A DNA stretch of 64,000 bases. It comes from Cloeon dipterum (lineage: Eukaryota; Arthropoda; Insecta; Ephemeroptera; Baetidae). The translations under genes were made by a program, and so were the position numbers. The notes below the pieces were generated by a model. It saw nothing but the letters and a program-made list of their open reading frames with translations, was not told the DNA's origin and made no database searches. Positions 1 through 14,092 of the stretch are shown here, piece after piece. Each line of letters opens with the position of its first letter. Positions within the stretch are counted from its first letter, which is position 1. The DNA is taken from contig NC_088788.1 of NCBI RefSeq assembly GCF_949628265.1, positions 25,344,335-25,408,334 on the forward strand. The letters are read 5' to 3'.

Positions 1-2587
1 CTCACCTTGGAAGTGATGATGAAGCTCATTCTTCTTCAAATGCTTCGTTCGTTTATGCGTGGCAATCTGTTTTTATTTGCAGCGTGTATACCACGAAGGC
101 TCAGTGCAAAAATACTTTTCGCAGAAGGACGGATGCCGTAGAGCAATAAAATGAGTAGAATTTGATATAATTACGTTGCGTTGTTCGAAGGTCAGTACTT
201 AACCTATGAACCGCATGAGAATGTAAGTAAGAATTTGCACGCGGCCGCACCAATTTTCGCCCGTCCTTTGCTTTATTACCAAGCAAGCAGCTCTGTGTAG
301 CAGATCATTCGGCACGCCCGCCGAAAGCGGCGAAAAAATTGCGAAAACAAAGCGTGATTCGCATTAGATGGCCAGATGAAAACGCCGTTTTCCCATCATG
401 CAATAAATAGTTTAGCCACAGAGGAGTGCACAATAAGGAGAGATGTACGACGGAGTTTGGAGGGCGAGCACGCGGTTGTTTTACTTATCACAACAGATAT
501 TCCTACAGATTGATAACATATCTAGTGACGTTGCATTACGCAGATAGCAGAAATAACGAAGCGTCATATTTGATCAATTCAAAATCTATATTGATGTTCT
601 TGTTTGAGAGATGTGGACTAGTCGGGGTCGAAAATTGTGGCAAATCTATACGCCAACAAAGCGTGAGAATACTTGAACCAGCAAAAAATGGTTTGTTTGG
701 CTTCCAAAATATTGCTATAAACTATATATTGCATTTTATAATAGGTTAAAACCAAACAAGACAGCCCATTTATACTTTAATTGCTTGTATAATTCAACAG
801 CTATTCCAATGAAACTTATGCGAAGGCCGTAATTGGCTGGCGGAAAATTTTTGCTAAGCACTAAAAACCTTGTGACATTTCTCTAATTAAAGAAAAAATT
901 AAATGAATTGTTACGCAAACAAACAATTAAAGGATTTTTGTCGACGCTCTTTCTTCAGAGTTTTGACTCAACTTTTATGATGTTGTGTGCAAATGAATGC
1001 ATATTGTCAAATAAAATCGGTTATTAGAAAGTTAATTGCGACGTAAATTTCACCCGCCACCGAAGCTTTGACGCGCGGAAGAGTTATTCGCGAGTCCGCT
1101 GGCTATGACACCATATAATACGGAGTGTGTTGTGTTCGTTATAATCGACAATCAGAATGCAAATTCACGGCCCTAGATTCGTCTCACGAACTCTATTATT
1201 TTGCCATCAATTTTGCACGCAGATCAGTCACGAGTAATTTATGGCGGCTTAATTATTTTTATTATGCTTGCTCGCGCGAGCCGTGTGTGCCTGCCACCAA
1301 ATTCGAATTTCGGAAAGCGAGCGTGTCGCTGCCGCTGGGAAACGACAACGGGTGGGTGAGGCAACCGCACCGCTCTGAGTCTGAACGGAACTTCATCTCT
1401 GCTGGTGTTTTCTCTCCACCTGACCGACCGACTGCCCGCTGTTCGTGCGCGGTAAAAAACAATCGGCCTAAGTTTTCAAAGTCACTGCGATGAATTCGAG
1501 AAAGGCTCTGGCAAGCTCACCAGCCAGACCATGACCACTTATATTTTATGCTCTCGGCGGTGCTTTACTTTTGTGAAGGGGAATGCAATTATTCCCGTTT
1601 ATCTGCGTCGTTCTCTTATTCTCGATTTGAAGAATGCGTTTGTGTGCGATGATCTGATTTTAACCAATTTAAGCTCAGCACGAAGCGCTACTGATGGAAT
1701 GAAAGAAAGCACTCTATTAAGCCTTCAATAAAGCGCTTGTGTCTGAATACAGAGCAAAGCAAATACAAGCTTTCCTAATGAGTGTTATAAAATGTGAAAG
1801 CAATTATTTGTTTAACTGATCTCTGATGAGTTTGTATGTTATTATTACAATGAAAAAAATGAAATAAGTGCTGGAGGAGTCTGCCTTGAAACATGCTAAA
1901 ATGACTTTTGAAAATTTACAGGCAGATCATACGAGATGCGTGATTGAAACAAAAAAAAAACAAGACCGTGTTGGGTCCAAGCGAAACAGCTCGGGCGGAT
2001 GACCTGCACTGCTTACTATAATCGCAGTCTCATGTGCAATAGTCCCTTTTAATTTCGCATATTTACAAACAAGGTTTTGATGACAGCGGCAAAAAAATCA
2101 GCAGCATCACCTACCAAAAATTTACTCAACTTACTTCAAATTGACATTTTAGCTCATGCAAACTGCTTTTCGCAACTACCTTAATATCTGCCGTTTTTTC
2201 CTCCCGATACCAACTTTTAACGACTTAGATGAAATCTAACAGGTGGCATTTCGCACTTTTTGCGTTTCAACGCGGCGAAATAGCCGACCATTCGGGTCAC
2301 GACAATATCGCAAACAATCAATCGCCACAAAGCTTTCAAACAAACCAACCACAGGCTGGCCCACAGCTAGCCGGCCCAACGCGCAAACGTTTTCCGCATT
2401 AAAACGAGTTTTTGAGACACGTTGCACGGAATACTCCGCCGCGATTCCCCTTGACTGCCGGTGCCGGTGGGTCCAGGCAGCGCGCGCGCGAGAGAGAAAG
2501 ATGATCAACCTGTTGCAAAGATCAATGGATCGCCACCACAATCAGTGAAAGGTGAACCTCGCACGCGGCGGCGGCGGTGCAACCGGT

Positions 2588-2625
2588 ACACACACACACA
2601 CACACACGCACGCACGCGCACGCAA
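2588..2625. repeat. (AC)n microsatellite grading into (GCAC)n
   Basis: About ten AC dinucleotides are followed by imperfect GCAC/GCGC units. It lies in noncoding DNA just downstream of a short GCGCGCGAGAGAG purine/CpG tract near 2480-2500. Confidence 0.9.
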
Positions 2626-3956
2626 CCGTCGAAATATATGACGTAAAGTGGATAATTTGAAATCGCAAACGGGTCCTACCTTGTATTGGCATGTGACAGC
2701 GGCGCTGAGTTGGCGCTTGGTACCCCAGCGAGCGGTAATTGCTGGCGGCGCGTTCCTCCTCAATTAGCAGCAGCGGCGGTGGCGGCGACTCTGCGGAATA
2801 CATATATACACATGATTTATCGGCATTCGATCAAAATGTAAATTTGCAGGAATAAATCATGCGAGCGTGAGTGAAACTCTATCGTTCATTATAGATGCAA
2901 AAATTGGGTTAGAAATAGCTGGGAAACGCGGTATTTAAAATGTAAACTAATGCCGATATCTGAATCACTGCTTTCTTTCTCATCGATCAAAGTCACAATT
3001 TTTACATGTAAAAGAGATTAATTCAAGTAGTTCATCCGCAAGTTAGCTATTAACAATTTTACATACTCCATAACAACGACGTTCTATGCGAGTTAGCTAA
3101 AAATAATCCTTTAAAGATTTTGACGTTTTGGATCAAGTCATCAATCCTGTTTTGACTAGTTCTGACATGAGACGACAGCGAGCTCTAAAAACTGCATGAT
3201 TAATGTCTTATACTATTTTATATCTGAAAGACAAACTTTTGTGCCAGTTAAAGTTGACCTCATCTTTTCCGTTCGCAGCCGTCACCTCTCTTAATTTGTA
3301 ATTTAAAGCGCCATTACATCAAAAGACTTTAAAAAGAGAGCTAACCCTACAGCGATTGGAACTGCCTTTATCAAGAACGGACGTTGCACCGGTTGCGTAA
3401 TTCTTAACTGCTTGAGAAATCTTACCGCTCGTCACATCTGTTAAATACACTTTCCTATAAAAAAAATTAAGAATCTGAGTGTGAATGGACGGGTGGTCAA
3501 TGCAATTTCGCGACTGTCATTAATTAAAATGCCCTCGCGACAAGATATAATTTAAGTGAAATGGGTTTTGTTTTTAAAGTATTTAAAGCGATTATTTACA
3601 GCGAGCAATCACTTCATTCACTTGCAATAACGCGGCTACTTATTTCACTTTCGACGCGGCATACCGCACGAGGAGTATAATAAACCGAACGAATTTCGCT
3701 CAGACCGCTATAGCTGATTAATGGTATTTACGACCTCAGCATCAGCACTACTTGTTTCCTCCTCGTGCAGACTGAGGGGAGCAACGCCGAAATCAAATCA
3801 GGCGCCCTCCGTGACTTTGCTGGAAATGCTGCAGGTGCCAGTGGAAGAAACGAGAAGTTAATTCACAACTTGGCTGACCATATTGGGCAGTGAGGCCGGT
3901 CAATAATTTGCAGTCGGCAGCGGCGAGATAATGCTTCATGACACACTTTACGGCCG

Positions 3957-3977
3957 GCAGACCGACCGACCGACCGG
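3957..3977. repeat. Short (GACC)n tandem repeat
   Basis: Four to five copies of a GACC/GACCG unit in noncoding DNA. A related stretch on the opposite strand (GGTCGGTT units) occurs at about 9383-9407. Confidence 0.75.
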
Positions 3978-6900
3978 CTGGACTCCGTATTTTCGTAACA
4001 CGCACGCTATCGTAACTGCGTAATTAATTACAATCCGCACGCCGAAATCGCCGATAAAACTGAAAGTGCTGTCTGTACCGTTCGTCTCTTTCCCTCTCTG
4101 CTTGTCCGTATGTATGTTTGCGGTTTGGTTATACTTTGATACGAGTAATGAGAGTTTTTGCACCTCCGCACCGAAGTTCACGCTGAGCTCGCGCCGCCAC
4201 TCGACTTCAAAGGCGGCTGCTTTTATTAAATTATTGCCTCACGCTTGCTTTCCGTTTTATTATTCGGATCTGATTTGTGAGTTTTATATATAGATGCCAG
4301 ATTAAGATTATCAAACAAGGCTCAGCTGCTTTCCAATTTACGCCGGGAGAGTGTTTCGCTTGACGGCTGAATTAATCCAATTGTGCCCTACCGAGCCCAG
4401 CCCACTGGCAGTGATGATTAGCGTAAGATTTTCTGCATTCGGCCCCGGGCCCGACAATTGATTATTTCATTGCCGAACTTAACCTACATTCCAATTCGCA
4501 CGTGACACCCAAACCTCTTAATAATAACAAATTTCTCATTACATTCACTCTCGTAGGGTCGTTATTTATTTTTTCAATACCACGAAATTACTTCGCTTGA
4601 GGCAGATTGACTTCAATTTGGTTTCTTGTTAAAATCGCGTGTGCTTTATTGAGTGACAGATTTCGCTTCAAGCTCATGCACATGCTCGCATTTTATGACG
4701 CTTCAACGGTCATCGGGGTATTTACATTACTATTTCCAGTGTATCACTGCCGACGGCCAACTTCAGAGAGAAAATTACGCTTCGCATAATAAATACAAAA
4801 TAATATGCATTAGAAAAACGCTAAATGCCCTAAAGGGTTGCAAAATACTGACCCTGACTAATTCAGATCACGGCGTGTTTGCCTCGACTGATTTATTCCA
4901 CCTTTCATACAGAAAATTTCCTTTTTTTGGAGACTGAGAGCAGCTAATTAAATTTAAAAAGTTGCACGCCATTTATCACTTTAATCGGCGCCAACATACT
5001 TGCCGAAGACACTAATTTTTCTTCAGATCCCATTGGGTTTCTCTTCAAAACTTGCTCGCTAACACCTGATAAATTATCGTTGCAGCGGATGGGGAACGGT
5101 CTTCGACTTAGTTAACACGCAATTTCATGCTCCATACCACGAGAATTTTAAATCAATCAAGATTTGTACAAATTCGGCCAAAAGTACAAACATGATTAAC
5201 GATTCACAGCAGTCCGCCAAGATGCAGAGAGAGATTCACTCGCGACGGCAAGACGATGAAAAACACCGCACTCGTATAAATTATTTTATGTACACACACG
5301 GTATGTAAGAACACAGCATGTAAAACATGTTCATAACGTGTCATCACTGTCTGCTCGTGTCCATGTGAAAATTTTACTCTGCCAGCCGCAGGGCTTTTCG
5401 TTCTCTTTTCGCAGAAACATAAAAGATTTTATTGTCAAACCACGGGTTTAAACATCTGAGCATTCCGATTAACGACATTCTCATCGAATAGCGGATATTT
5501 TTTAAACTAGCAGGCATCTCCTCGAAGATCAGAAAGGAATATCTTCAGGAAGAGACTGGAAAGTATTATCATCCCACCGATCTGTCATAATGTTTTATGG
5601 TAAACATTAAAGAAACGTGATGCTACCTAAGCAGAGCATATAATTTCGGGAATAATGACACGAAAAAGTTCTCATAGTTATGTATTTAGTCAAGCCGCAT
5701 CTTCCTCGGTCTGGGAGAGAATGCGTGCTTTCTTTCTTGCTTATTTCGCCAATTTCCCTTTCCGCGTGTGTTTTGCAAATGAAAATTGATCGCAAATCAC
5801 CTGCCACGGTTGTATGTCGATGAAGTAAGCAATAATATTGTATATTATGGTACCAGCATGAGTGAGTGGAGCAAGTTTCATATTTGTATTAAAAAACCCT
5901 ACGCGATTTCTGCTCATTTCGACGTACACACACGCGCGCGCAGCGGTTTAGAGAGCGAAAAGAAAACTACGACTAGGAGAGGTGCGTGTTATTGAATAAA
6001 CAGGAAAACACGGCCACGCCTTTCGTTTAGCCCAACTCGGGCAGAGGTTATCAAAATCACTGCAGTCACTTGCGTGGGACAGTAATGATCACGGCTAATT
6101 ATCCACTCGGAAAGAAGGTGATTAAATAGTCCAAATTGAGCGGAATAGTACTTAATGGGGCTACCTACATTCTGGAAAACTTAGGAAACATATAATTGAA
6201 CTGATTTTCTATACAATAATGATGCTCATTAAAACCATCTGGCATTCAAACAAAAAATACTTGCGGGATTACGAATCAGAATATTTCGAAAATCATTAAC
6301 TTAAGTGGGAAAAGTCTTGTTTTGTTTTATTCTGAAAAGCATTAAGTAATTAACCGGAAACATTGAAAGTATATTTTTAATTGTCTCTGACCAACAAGGT
6401 GGATAAAAATTTGGATATCCTAGAACGATATGTCTGGTGGCCCCTTTATTTTGAACAATGAAGTAAGGATACGAAATAGTTTCACCATTTGTAATAGGAG
6501 ACAAATTAAGTAAAACTCGTAAAACTTAATTTTCTTTTCATAAGCTATAATTTACTTCTGTTGGATGAGAAAACTCCACGACATTTTTCATTTTTGCTCT
6601 CATAATTTTGAATAATTTCAGATTATTATTTCCTAATTAGACCTACTATTGTGGAACAGTTTTCGAAAAAGCCAAACTAACGCTAGATCACTTCACCGCA
6701 ATGAATGCGCCGAGATGTGATGCAATAAAACGTCAATAGTCGACGGTAAAAAAAACGGCAGGTTCCACAGGCTTTTTACTCAGCAGCTGATCGTGCGTAT
6801 GAGCCTGCACAAGTATTTATATTACACGTGCGTGCAGGGAGCGAGTAGTCGCCACAGACGATTGAATGGGAGACAAAAAAAAGTTAACGAGGATTTTGAA

Positions 6901-9382
6901 CGCGAATTCCGCCGTTAGCCACGACTTGATATAATATATTCATAACGAGTGTGCTTTCACTTTCATCTGAATACGCGCCAAGACCGAAATTTGCACGTAG
7001 CTGGACCAAGAGTCGCGAGTTATTAACGCCTGGCCAAAAAATTACGATTAATTGGCAGACGAGAGAATCAAAGGAAGCAGCGGTTTTGTCACTGTTCGCG
7101 CCACGCCGGATTCCCGTCGAGTGATTTGTTTGGCTAATTAAGAGTCTCCGCGAGATTGGTATGCGCGCAACTGGTTTGGAATGAAGTGGACGCGAGACTA
7201 TTTGGGTTATAGGGAATGGAAGAGAGATAGAGAGGCACTTTCGCGACATATTGAACAAATTGTGGGCAAATCGTGCGGGCCGCGCGCGGTTCATTTGCAT
7301 GTTCGTAACACTCGTTTTGAGAGCGGCCTCTCGTGCTTGCACAGATGCATGAATATTAATAATCGCCGTAATTACAGCGGTGCATTACACTGTCGGTGCA
7401 TGTACCTGCCTTTTCCCTCCCGCGACCGCTGTTTTATGCAAATGGGTAGATTTGCATTTATTGAATCACGGCCGGTGCGTTCGCGGGGCGAAACTATTAG
7501 CATGCTACAACAACATAGTCTCGGCGCAGGAATAAACACAATCGGCCATAAAGCAGCGCAGACGTAACCAACTTCCTCTTGTTAGGATACTGGAAGGCCG
7601 TGGCAGTAAAATTGCATCTTGGAAAAATAAATGGCAATACTTCCGAAATTGGTGCAAAGCACACAACGGAATGGCATCATATGCTGCACAGGAAACAATA
7701 AATTAATATTTGCGATTTACGCTCAGAAGGATCCGCACGCAGAGAAAATGAAAGCAGCAAAGCGCAAGGTTGTGAGCGTAAGCGAAAAAGAAGTTATCCT
7801 GTTAATTTAATTACGGTTTCCTTTTTCGGCGTTGGTGAAAAACGATGTCAACTAATCGGCTGGCTAATTACCAGCCAAGGAAATTAGCGCACGCGACAGA
7901 GTTTTGGCGAGCACCAAAGAGGCGACAGAGAGGGAGTCGACGCCGAAAACGCCTGTGTCATTATGTTAAACATAGAAAGTGTCCACATTGGGTTTATGCA
8001 AAATCAGCAATAAAGCTGATGACTGCACTTCATACTTCATTCATTTTTCAAAGGCTGCTGCTTGATGATAGAAAGTTATCAAGCAAGCGCGCTTCAGCAC
8101 AAAGAAAGAGTGGTCCGGTCGCTATTTTACATGTGCGCGCGGGCCGGCTCACAACTCCCGAAAACGAAGTGAATTAGAAAGCATTTATGCGGCGATTATG
8201 ATGAGTTGATGTTTTTACGCTAGCTGAATCGATAAATCAGTCTCGCTGATTAATTATCCCACTCGGGATTCTGCCCGCTCAAAAGGTCACAGAAAGTGAA
8301 TTATTTTTCCCGGCGCACAAAATTAATTATAGGTGCTTATTGTGACTAGTTGGTTTCATTCACTGATCACAATGGATCGCGGACTCACTGACAATGAGGT
8401 GTTCAAATGGAGCTTTAAGAGGCTCACTTTTATCTGCACTTTTCCTCGTGCATCTTAATTGCTCCAGGAAGTTTGTTGCCGTTAGAGCAATTTTCAAAAT
8501 TCGCTCTTATTTTAAATATTAACCGAGCTAGTTTTAAGTACTCGCATTTCAAAGAATAATTTCGTCACTTTTTTCAATAGAAAACAGCATTATAAGTGAT
8601 ATGTAGGTTGTGACGTTCGTGGGAAAAATGAAAACGCACAGGAATCATGTTTGTTGCTTGACACGTTAATAATATAGATAGGCGCTCGAAAATTCGCACT
8701 AATAAGTGACCCTCTCCTTCTTGATTTGAGCTGAGCTGGCAAAGTGATTTATATGCGTAGAGAATATTATATGCTGAACTCGCTTTGAAATAAATAGCCC
8801 AGCAGTTTCACTTCGCCCGCTGCTTCTGCTGTGTCACCCAGCATCTCGCATACAATAAACAGAAGTGAAACACACTTGCTAGGTTTTTGGCTCTGCAGGC
8901 CGTTGACAGCGAAGCGAGTCTCTCGGTGGTCTAGGTAAAGGTTGGACGCCAGCCAAAAACCTGACAGACGCGCCGATACAGCAGGTGACAACTTTTTATT
9001 CTCACAGCGTGCGTGCATTAAGCAAATATGTAGATGTGTATGCTCATTACGGGCAAATTGGCAGACGCAATTATTGGCTTTGATATGTGAATCAATTTTG
9101 AGGCGGAAGGTGCCAAACGATCTGCGGTTTCCTTGCAAGATTTTAGAAAACCAACTGGACTACATTCGCAATATCTCCTACACCTGGATGACCGAAAATG
9201 GATGATCTCGATTCTGGCCGCTAATAAACTACAACCGCGCCAACCAGCATTTATAAAGTGGATTTTATTTATTTCTTTCAATTTTGTTCAAAAATATATG
9301 ATATGCTGCTTGATCCTAGCCGCGAGCCATTTAGAAATCACCTACTTCTAGAGCGGTGAACAATTGATACTGCCGCTGCCGC

Positions 9383-9407
9383 TGGTCGGTTGGTCGGTCG
9401 GTTGGTG
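9383..9407. repeat. Short (GGTCGGTT)n tandem repeat
   Basis: Imperfect tandem copies of GGTC/GGTT units in noncoding DNA. The unit is the reverse complement of the GACC repeat at about 3957-3977. Confidence 0.7.
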
Positions 9408-10542
9408 TGAGGCGAATGATACCCCAACGAGAGTTAATTTCACGGCATAACAGTAAAAATTAATATCGGCCTACACACAATCTGTCCCTCACTCGATCAA
9501 TTGCAGCTCCGATTTCTTGTTTGTTCAGCAACTCGCCTAGAAACCTTTTAAGTCCGATCTTGGGCTGTGCGTACAGCGCCTAATTAAGGAAAGAGAAATG
9601 AGCTGGACCTCGGGCTTTTCGCGTTGCGTCAGCTCCATTGTTGTCCGATTGGACACGCTCTCGTGAAAATTTCCGCTAAAACAGATCGCGGACCTAAATT
9701 ATTTCCTCTCGATTTAAAAAGCGATCAATTATAGAGAATTACTGCATGAACTCGATAGGTGCGTGAAATTTTATATATCACGCAGTGAGCGTAGGTGTGG
9801 CACCTACACGCTCGCAAGGTAAAATTAACTTGCACGCGGCTGGCCGACAGCTGCAATAGTTCGCACAGCCTCTTGTTTCAGACTGAGTTTTGATTTCAGC
9901 AGAACTCGTTCTGCGTCAATGTAACATTATAGTGGAAGGAGGAAGTTGAAACAATAATCATCGCAGTAATTACTCTTTGAGCGCAAAATGCGTTCAAATG
10001 AAAGCGAATAAGTTGTTATATGGGTGAAAGGGGATAAATACGTAGGTCCAGCTGCACACGAGTTCGGTGTACAATCGCTGGTGCGTTTTTTCTGTTTGAA
10101 CGCAAAGCCGCGACGGTAAAAATTTAATAACAAGTTGCAGGCGATCCGATTAAATCGCTCTCAAATTGATTTATGCAGAAGACTCGCGAGTAGTTAAATT
10201 TTTACGGCACGCCAACTGCTAAGGCACGCTTTATTCTATGATTTGAGTAATAAATCGAGGCTTCTGTTGCGAAATTACTCTCTCGAGCCAGTTGCAGTGA
10301 CAGCGAACTTACCGCAATTTCGATTTTCAAGCACAGCAGTCGCTGGCGGCGGCGTTAATTTTATTAATATTCACTGCGACTAATGAAACAAACAACGAAG
10401 CCGGCTCGCCGTATGCCATGTCGGCCAAGCTTGATTTGCATTACGACCTGCAATGGCCGTTGCATAATTTTCAATTACTACCGCCCGACTGACTTGTATA
10501 CGTGTGTACTGTTGCAATAAGCCCTGATTTTTCTTGTTACAG

Positions 10543-13500
10543 AGAGCAGTACCTGTTCAACGTTTTTGAAGTGATCGTGTCCACCCTCGAGTCCAAACTG
10601 CAGAGGATAGAGAACTTGGACAAGGCCGTGGAGCACCTGATGCGACGCGTTGAAAATCTGGACAACAGAGTCACAGATAACCTGGACAAAACCGACTCGG
10701 TGATTCAGAAGCTGAGATCGTTGGATTTGCGGCTCTTCCAAGGTGGTCTCCGCGGTTCTAATAGCGCAGAGAGCACTTTGAGAGGCACCAATACTAAAGA
10801 TGCGGTCGAGTCGTTGGACATGCGACTCGTTTCGCTCAACAAGAAGGTGACCGATATCGACACCAAGTTGAATGGACTCAAGAATCAGCTTGACTCCAAC
10901 TTCTTGCCAGCCGACGACATCAACGCTGAAGCTAGCGAGAAAAAGACGATGAGCATCGACATCTCCAAAGCTATCAATGCCGAAATCATGCAGCACATTT
11001 CTCGCGAATTCGACGGCCTGAAGAACACGGCCACCAACGTCGAGCGCAAGTTGAATGTGCACATGAATTCAGTGCATGAGCAAATGAACAGAGCCCTTAA
11101 CATGATAACCGAAATTAAAGAAGCCGTGGTCGAGCCAGAAGTTAAAAACACTACTCTGCTAAGAAATAGCAAGCTGGACAAATTGGCTAGGCAAATGTCA
11201 CCTATCATCGGCGTGTCCGAAAAGATGGACGAGGTGTGGGACGTGGTTGTCGGCACAAAAAGCTCTGTCGACGGTCTCGTGCCAAAGTCTGACGAACTTT
11301 TGACGCAGACGCAACGCCAGGAACGTGCCATTAACGACATCCACGCCGATCTGCGAGTCAAGACGAACAAAATCATCCAGAACCTGGACATGGTGGAGCA
11401 GAGGCTGAAGAAGCAAGAGGAGCGACCCGTGCCAGCCGATTTGCTTTTGGACCCAACCATCGATCGTCTGGTCGAATACGACCCCGCTAGGTACACCGTT
11501 GACGGCGCTTTGCCAACCCCCGACGAAATCGTGCCTCTCACAACCCAAACGACCACGACCCCTAGACCCAGCCCAACTACAACCACGACATCGACCGTTG
11601 CCACGGCTAGCACACCTCTGCCAGTGCAAGTTGCCGCCGCCCCGAGCACCTCTGGGGCCGCTGTAAATAGGATCAACCCGTCGAGGAACAGGATAATCTT
11701 CCCTAGTGTCAAGAATAAACCGTCTCCAGCCAACACCACCTTCACGTCGGAAATAATTGCCAACGTCAAAGACGTCAAAGTAAGTGAAGCGGATAAATTC
11801 ATTTGCCCTGATTCAATGATAAAAAGGTTGAAAGTGAAATCACGCTAATAGTTAGTTACTATCCAATGCAATAATTCACGCTGGAACGTTGTATAAAAAG
11901 CATTAATGCTCACCACTTCTGCTCGTGATATTATTGCAGTGGATTGCAAGTAACAGGAAGCTATGGACCGTGAAATAAATAAAAAGATCGAGTTTGCTGT
12001 TATATTGCTGTAATAAAATGCTAAAAGAAAAGGCGTGCTGAATGTACAGTACTTTAAAAAATGTATCTTTTAATTGTAATTTCAGGGGTACTCATGCGTC
12101 GACTTGCTGAATGCTGGTATGAGAGAGTCGGCCGTCTATTATTTGCAAATCAGAGGCACCACCTACTGGTATCTAAAGGTGTACTGTGAACAAGAGGTCG
12201 CCGATGGTGGATGGACTGTAAGTATCACTTGACCGCTTTGATCTATTTCATTTTATCCATCAATGTGTTGCAACAATTATTCGGCATTTATATCGACACG
12301 AATTCATGCCTTTTATTATCAGCCAATGGATCAATAGATCAGAGGCCTTGATAAGTGGAGCCTTTTCATAAAGATTATCTTTCTCTCTTGGTGGTAATTA
12401 CCATCATATAATGCAGGTCACTGCGTATTGTGTGAGATTGTGTGCGCGGGTTTAAAAAGTGCTGATGTTAAGGAGCAGCAAAAACAAGTAGTTTTAAAAA
12501 ATATGGACCGCATGAGGCTTAGAACGCGCGCGCTATTAAAAGTAATTTAACCTCTCTGAATGGCACGCAGCGCACTCTTAGTTTTTTTTCATTTTGTACA
12601 ATTTAGAAATTTAACTGGTGGCGTTACCCAATGATTTTCACCGCGGCGAAAACGTACAGCGCTATTACATGAAACGCACGGTGAGATCACCACCGTATAT
12701 TATGAAACAGCAGAGACCATGTTGTTAATAAAATTGATAGAGACGCTTATATTGGTTCAAGCGGAGGACTATTTCTAATCGAATAATAAGAAGCAGCAAT
12801 AAAAGAGATTGCATTGTGGCCGAATTTAAATAGGTCGTAAAACTCTAAACTGAAACTAATTAGACAATAGCAAAATAAAATAAAACTGTTGCATCTATTA
12901 GCATGCATGGAATATATTTTTTATCAAACACTAATTGATAAATCTTTTTTAGGTCATTCAACGACGAGACGATTTCGGCGAGCCCAGGGAAAACTTTAAC
13001 AGAGACTGGAGTGACTATAAAAACGGCTTCGGCGACCCGAGCAAGGAATTCTGGCTGGGCAACGAAAACATTTACATGCTGACCAATAACGAAGAGTACA
13101 TGCTGCGAGTCGAGTTGGAGGACTTTGAAGGAAATAAGAGGTATAAATTTTGTGCAAACAATTGCTAATTGCAGCGAAAGGTTGCAGCCTTTAACATCCT
13201 AAAATCCGTGTGCTTGTCTTGGCAGGTATGCACAGTACTCGCACTTCAAGATTTACTCAGAGGGCGAGTATTACAAGCTAGAAATCGACGGATACGAAGG
13301 CAACGGCGGCGACTCGTTAAATGATCCCTGGTACGGAAGCAACAACAGCCCATTTTCGACATACAACAAGTGAGTTCCGCGATGCAAGAATTTTTTGTCC
13401 ATGTCGCTCATGCTTCTTGTTCTACTCTCAGAGACAATGACAGATCAAGTTTGAACTGCGCCTCAATGCTCAAAGGAGGTTGGTGGTGGAAATCGTGCGG

Positions 13501-14092
13501 AAGAGGTCTGAATGGCCTTTACCTCAACGACCCACAGGACCTCACAGCCAGACAAGGTAAGGCACCGCGAACTTGGCAAGCACTTAGCACTATTTTTTCA
13601 GCAAAGGCTTTTTGTCGACTTACTGATTAAAAACTGAAAACGATAAAAAGGAAAATGCAATATTGTCAGTCTGTCTTTTGGTTTAGACAATTTCTAGAAT
13701 ATTAATTTTTTTTAAGTCAGAACGCCATCATAAAGTTGCAATATATATATAATTCTTTTGAAAATTATAACGTAGTGGTTGGGGCACTAGCTTATTAATC
13801 ACTACTACTATTCTAATCATTAGTTTCAGGTAGTTGTTCGCTAATGCTACATATATATGCCTCAATTTCTCCTAATGTATTTTTTGGTACTAATTTTTGA
13901 ACGTTTATTTACTTGCAAGGGAGAAATAAAATGAATTGAATGCTGAATTTACTCCTCTCATTCTTTGATTTTGATTTATTAATCTTATCTTTTGTTACAG
14001 GCATTGTCTGGTTCAGATGGAGAGGATGGGACTACACATTAAAGAGAGCAAGCATGATGATCAAGCCAAAAGGAGCAGTCACGTCGCCCTAA
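10543..14092 (+). CDS. Secreted coiled-coil fibrinogen-domain (FReD) protein, 5' exon(s) not found
   Basis: Six exons are visible: 10543-11779, 12086-12217, 12953-13140, 13226-13369, 13432-13556 and 14001-14092 (stop TAA). All junctions are GT-AG and keep frame. The first exon encodes about 300 residues rich in heptad-like Leu/Asp/Lys patterns (repeated NLDK and VENLD segments), typical of a coiled coil for oligomerisation. A Thr/Pro-rich mucin-like linker of about 40 residues follows. The remaining exons encode a full fibrinogen C-terminal globe, starting with the [14 protein letters not shown] Cys segment, then [11 protein letters not shown], a [14 protein letters not shown]-type region, NDRSSLNCA and [11 protein letters not shown]. 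Family members are extracellular and bind glycans or receptors. The partner here is unknown, and I do not assign it to a named Drosophila gene. The exon opening at 10543 is preceded by a good acceptor, so the signal-peptide exon is upstream and unidentified. Domain call is firm; ligand and true start are not. Confidence 0.9.

Larger units (their letters stand above)
1..10542. other. Gene-free region upstream of the fibrinogen-domain gene
   Basis: I see no exon here that I can support. Open frames are short, unlike any family I know, and compete on both strands. The sequence alternates AT-rich tracts with CpG-containing stretches and has many TAATTA/ATTAAT cores of the homeodomain-binding type (for example near 3520, 4021, 6095, 7130, 7863, 8250, 8323 and 9580). 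The 5' exon of the fibrinogen-domain gene, which should encode its signal peptide, must lie either here or beyond the left edge. My reading as intron or upstream regulatory DNA is inference from composition and position. Confidence 0.6.

Noticed and set aside
1125-1493. 122-codon + frame with an overlapping - frame in the gene-free region
   Set aside because: Both strands are open at the same place, with no splice context, homology or compositional support.
4066-4150. Hydrophobic start (MLSVPFVSFPLCLSVCMFA) as a candidate signal-peptide exon for the fibrinogen-domain gene
   Set aside because: It looks signal-like, but no convincing donor in the right phase follows and it is over 6 kb away; too weak to report as an exon.
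7181-7567. 128-codon + frame and opposing 152-codon - frame
   Set aside because: Mutually overlapping frames in noncoding DNA with no recognisable domain; the residue mix is that of random CpG-containing sequence.
10885-11802. 305-codon open frame antisense to the fibrinogen-domain gene
   Set aside because: It is a reverse-strand shadow of the GC-rich coiled-coil exon; it is low-complexity Ser/Val/Leu and resembles no family, while the + strand reads into a clear fibrinogen domain.
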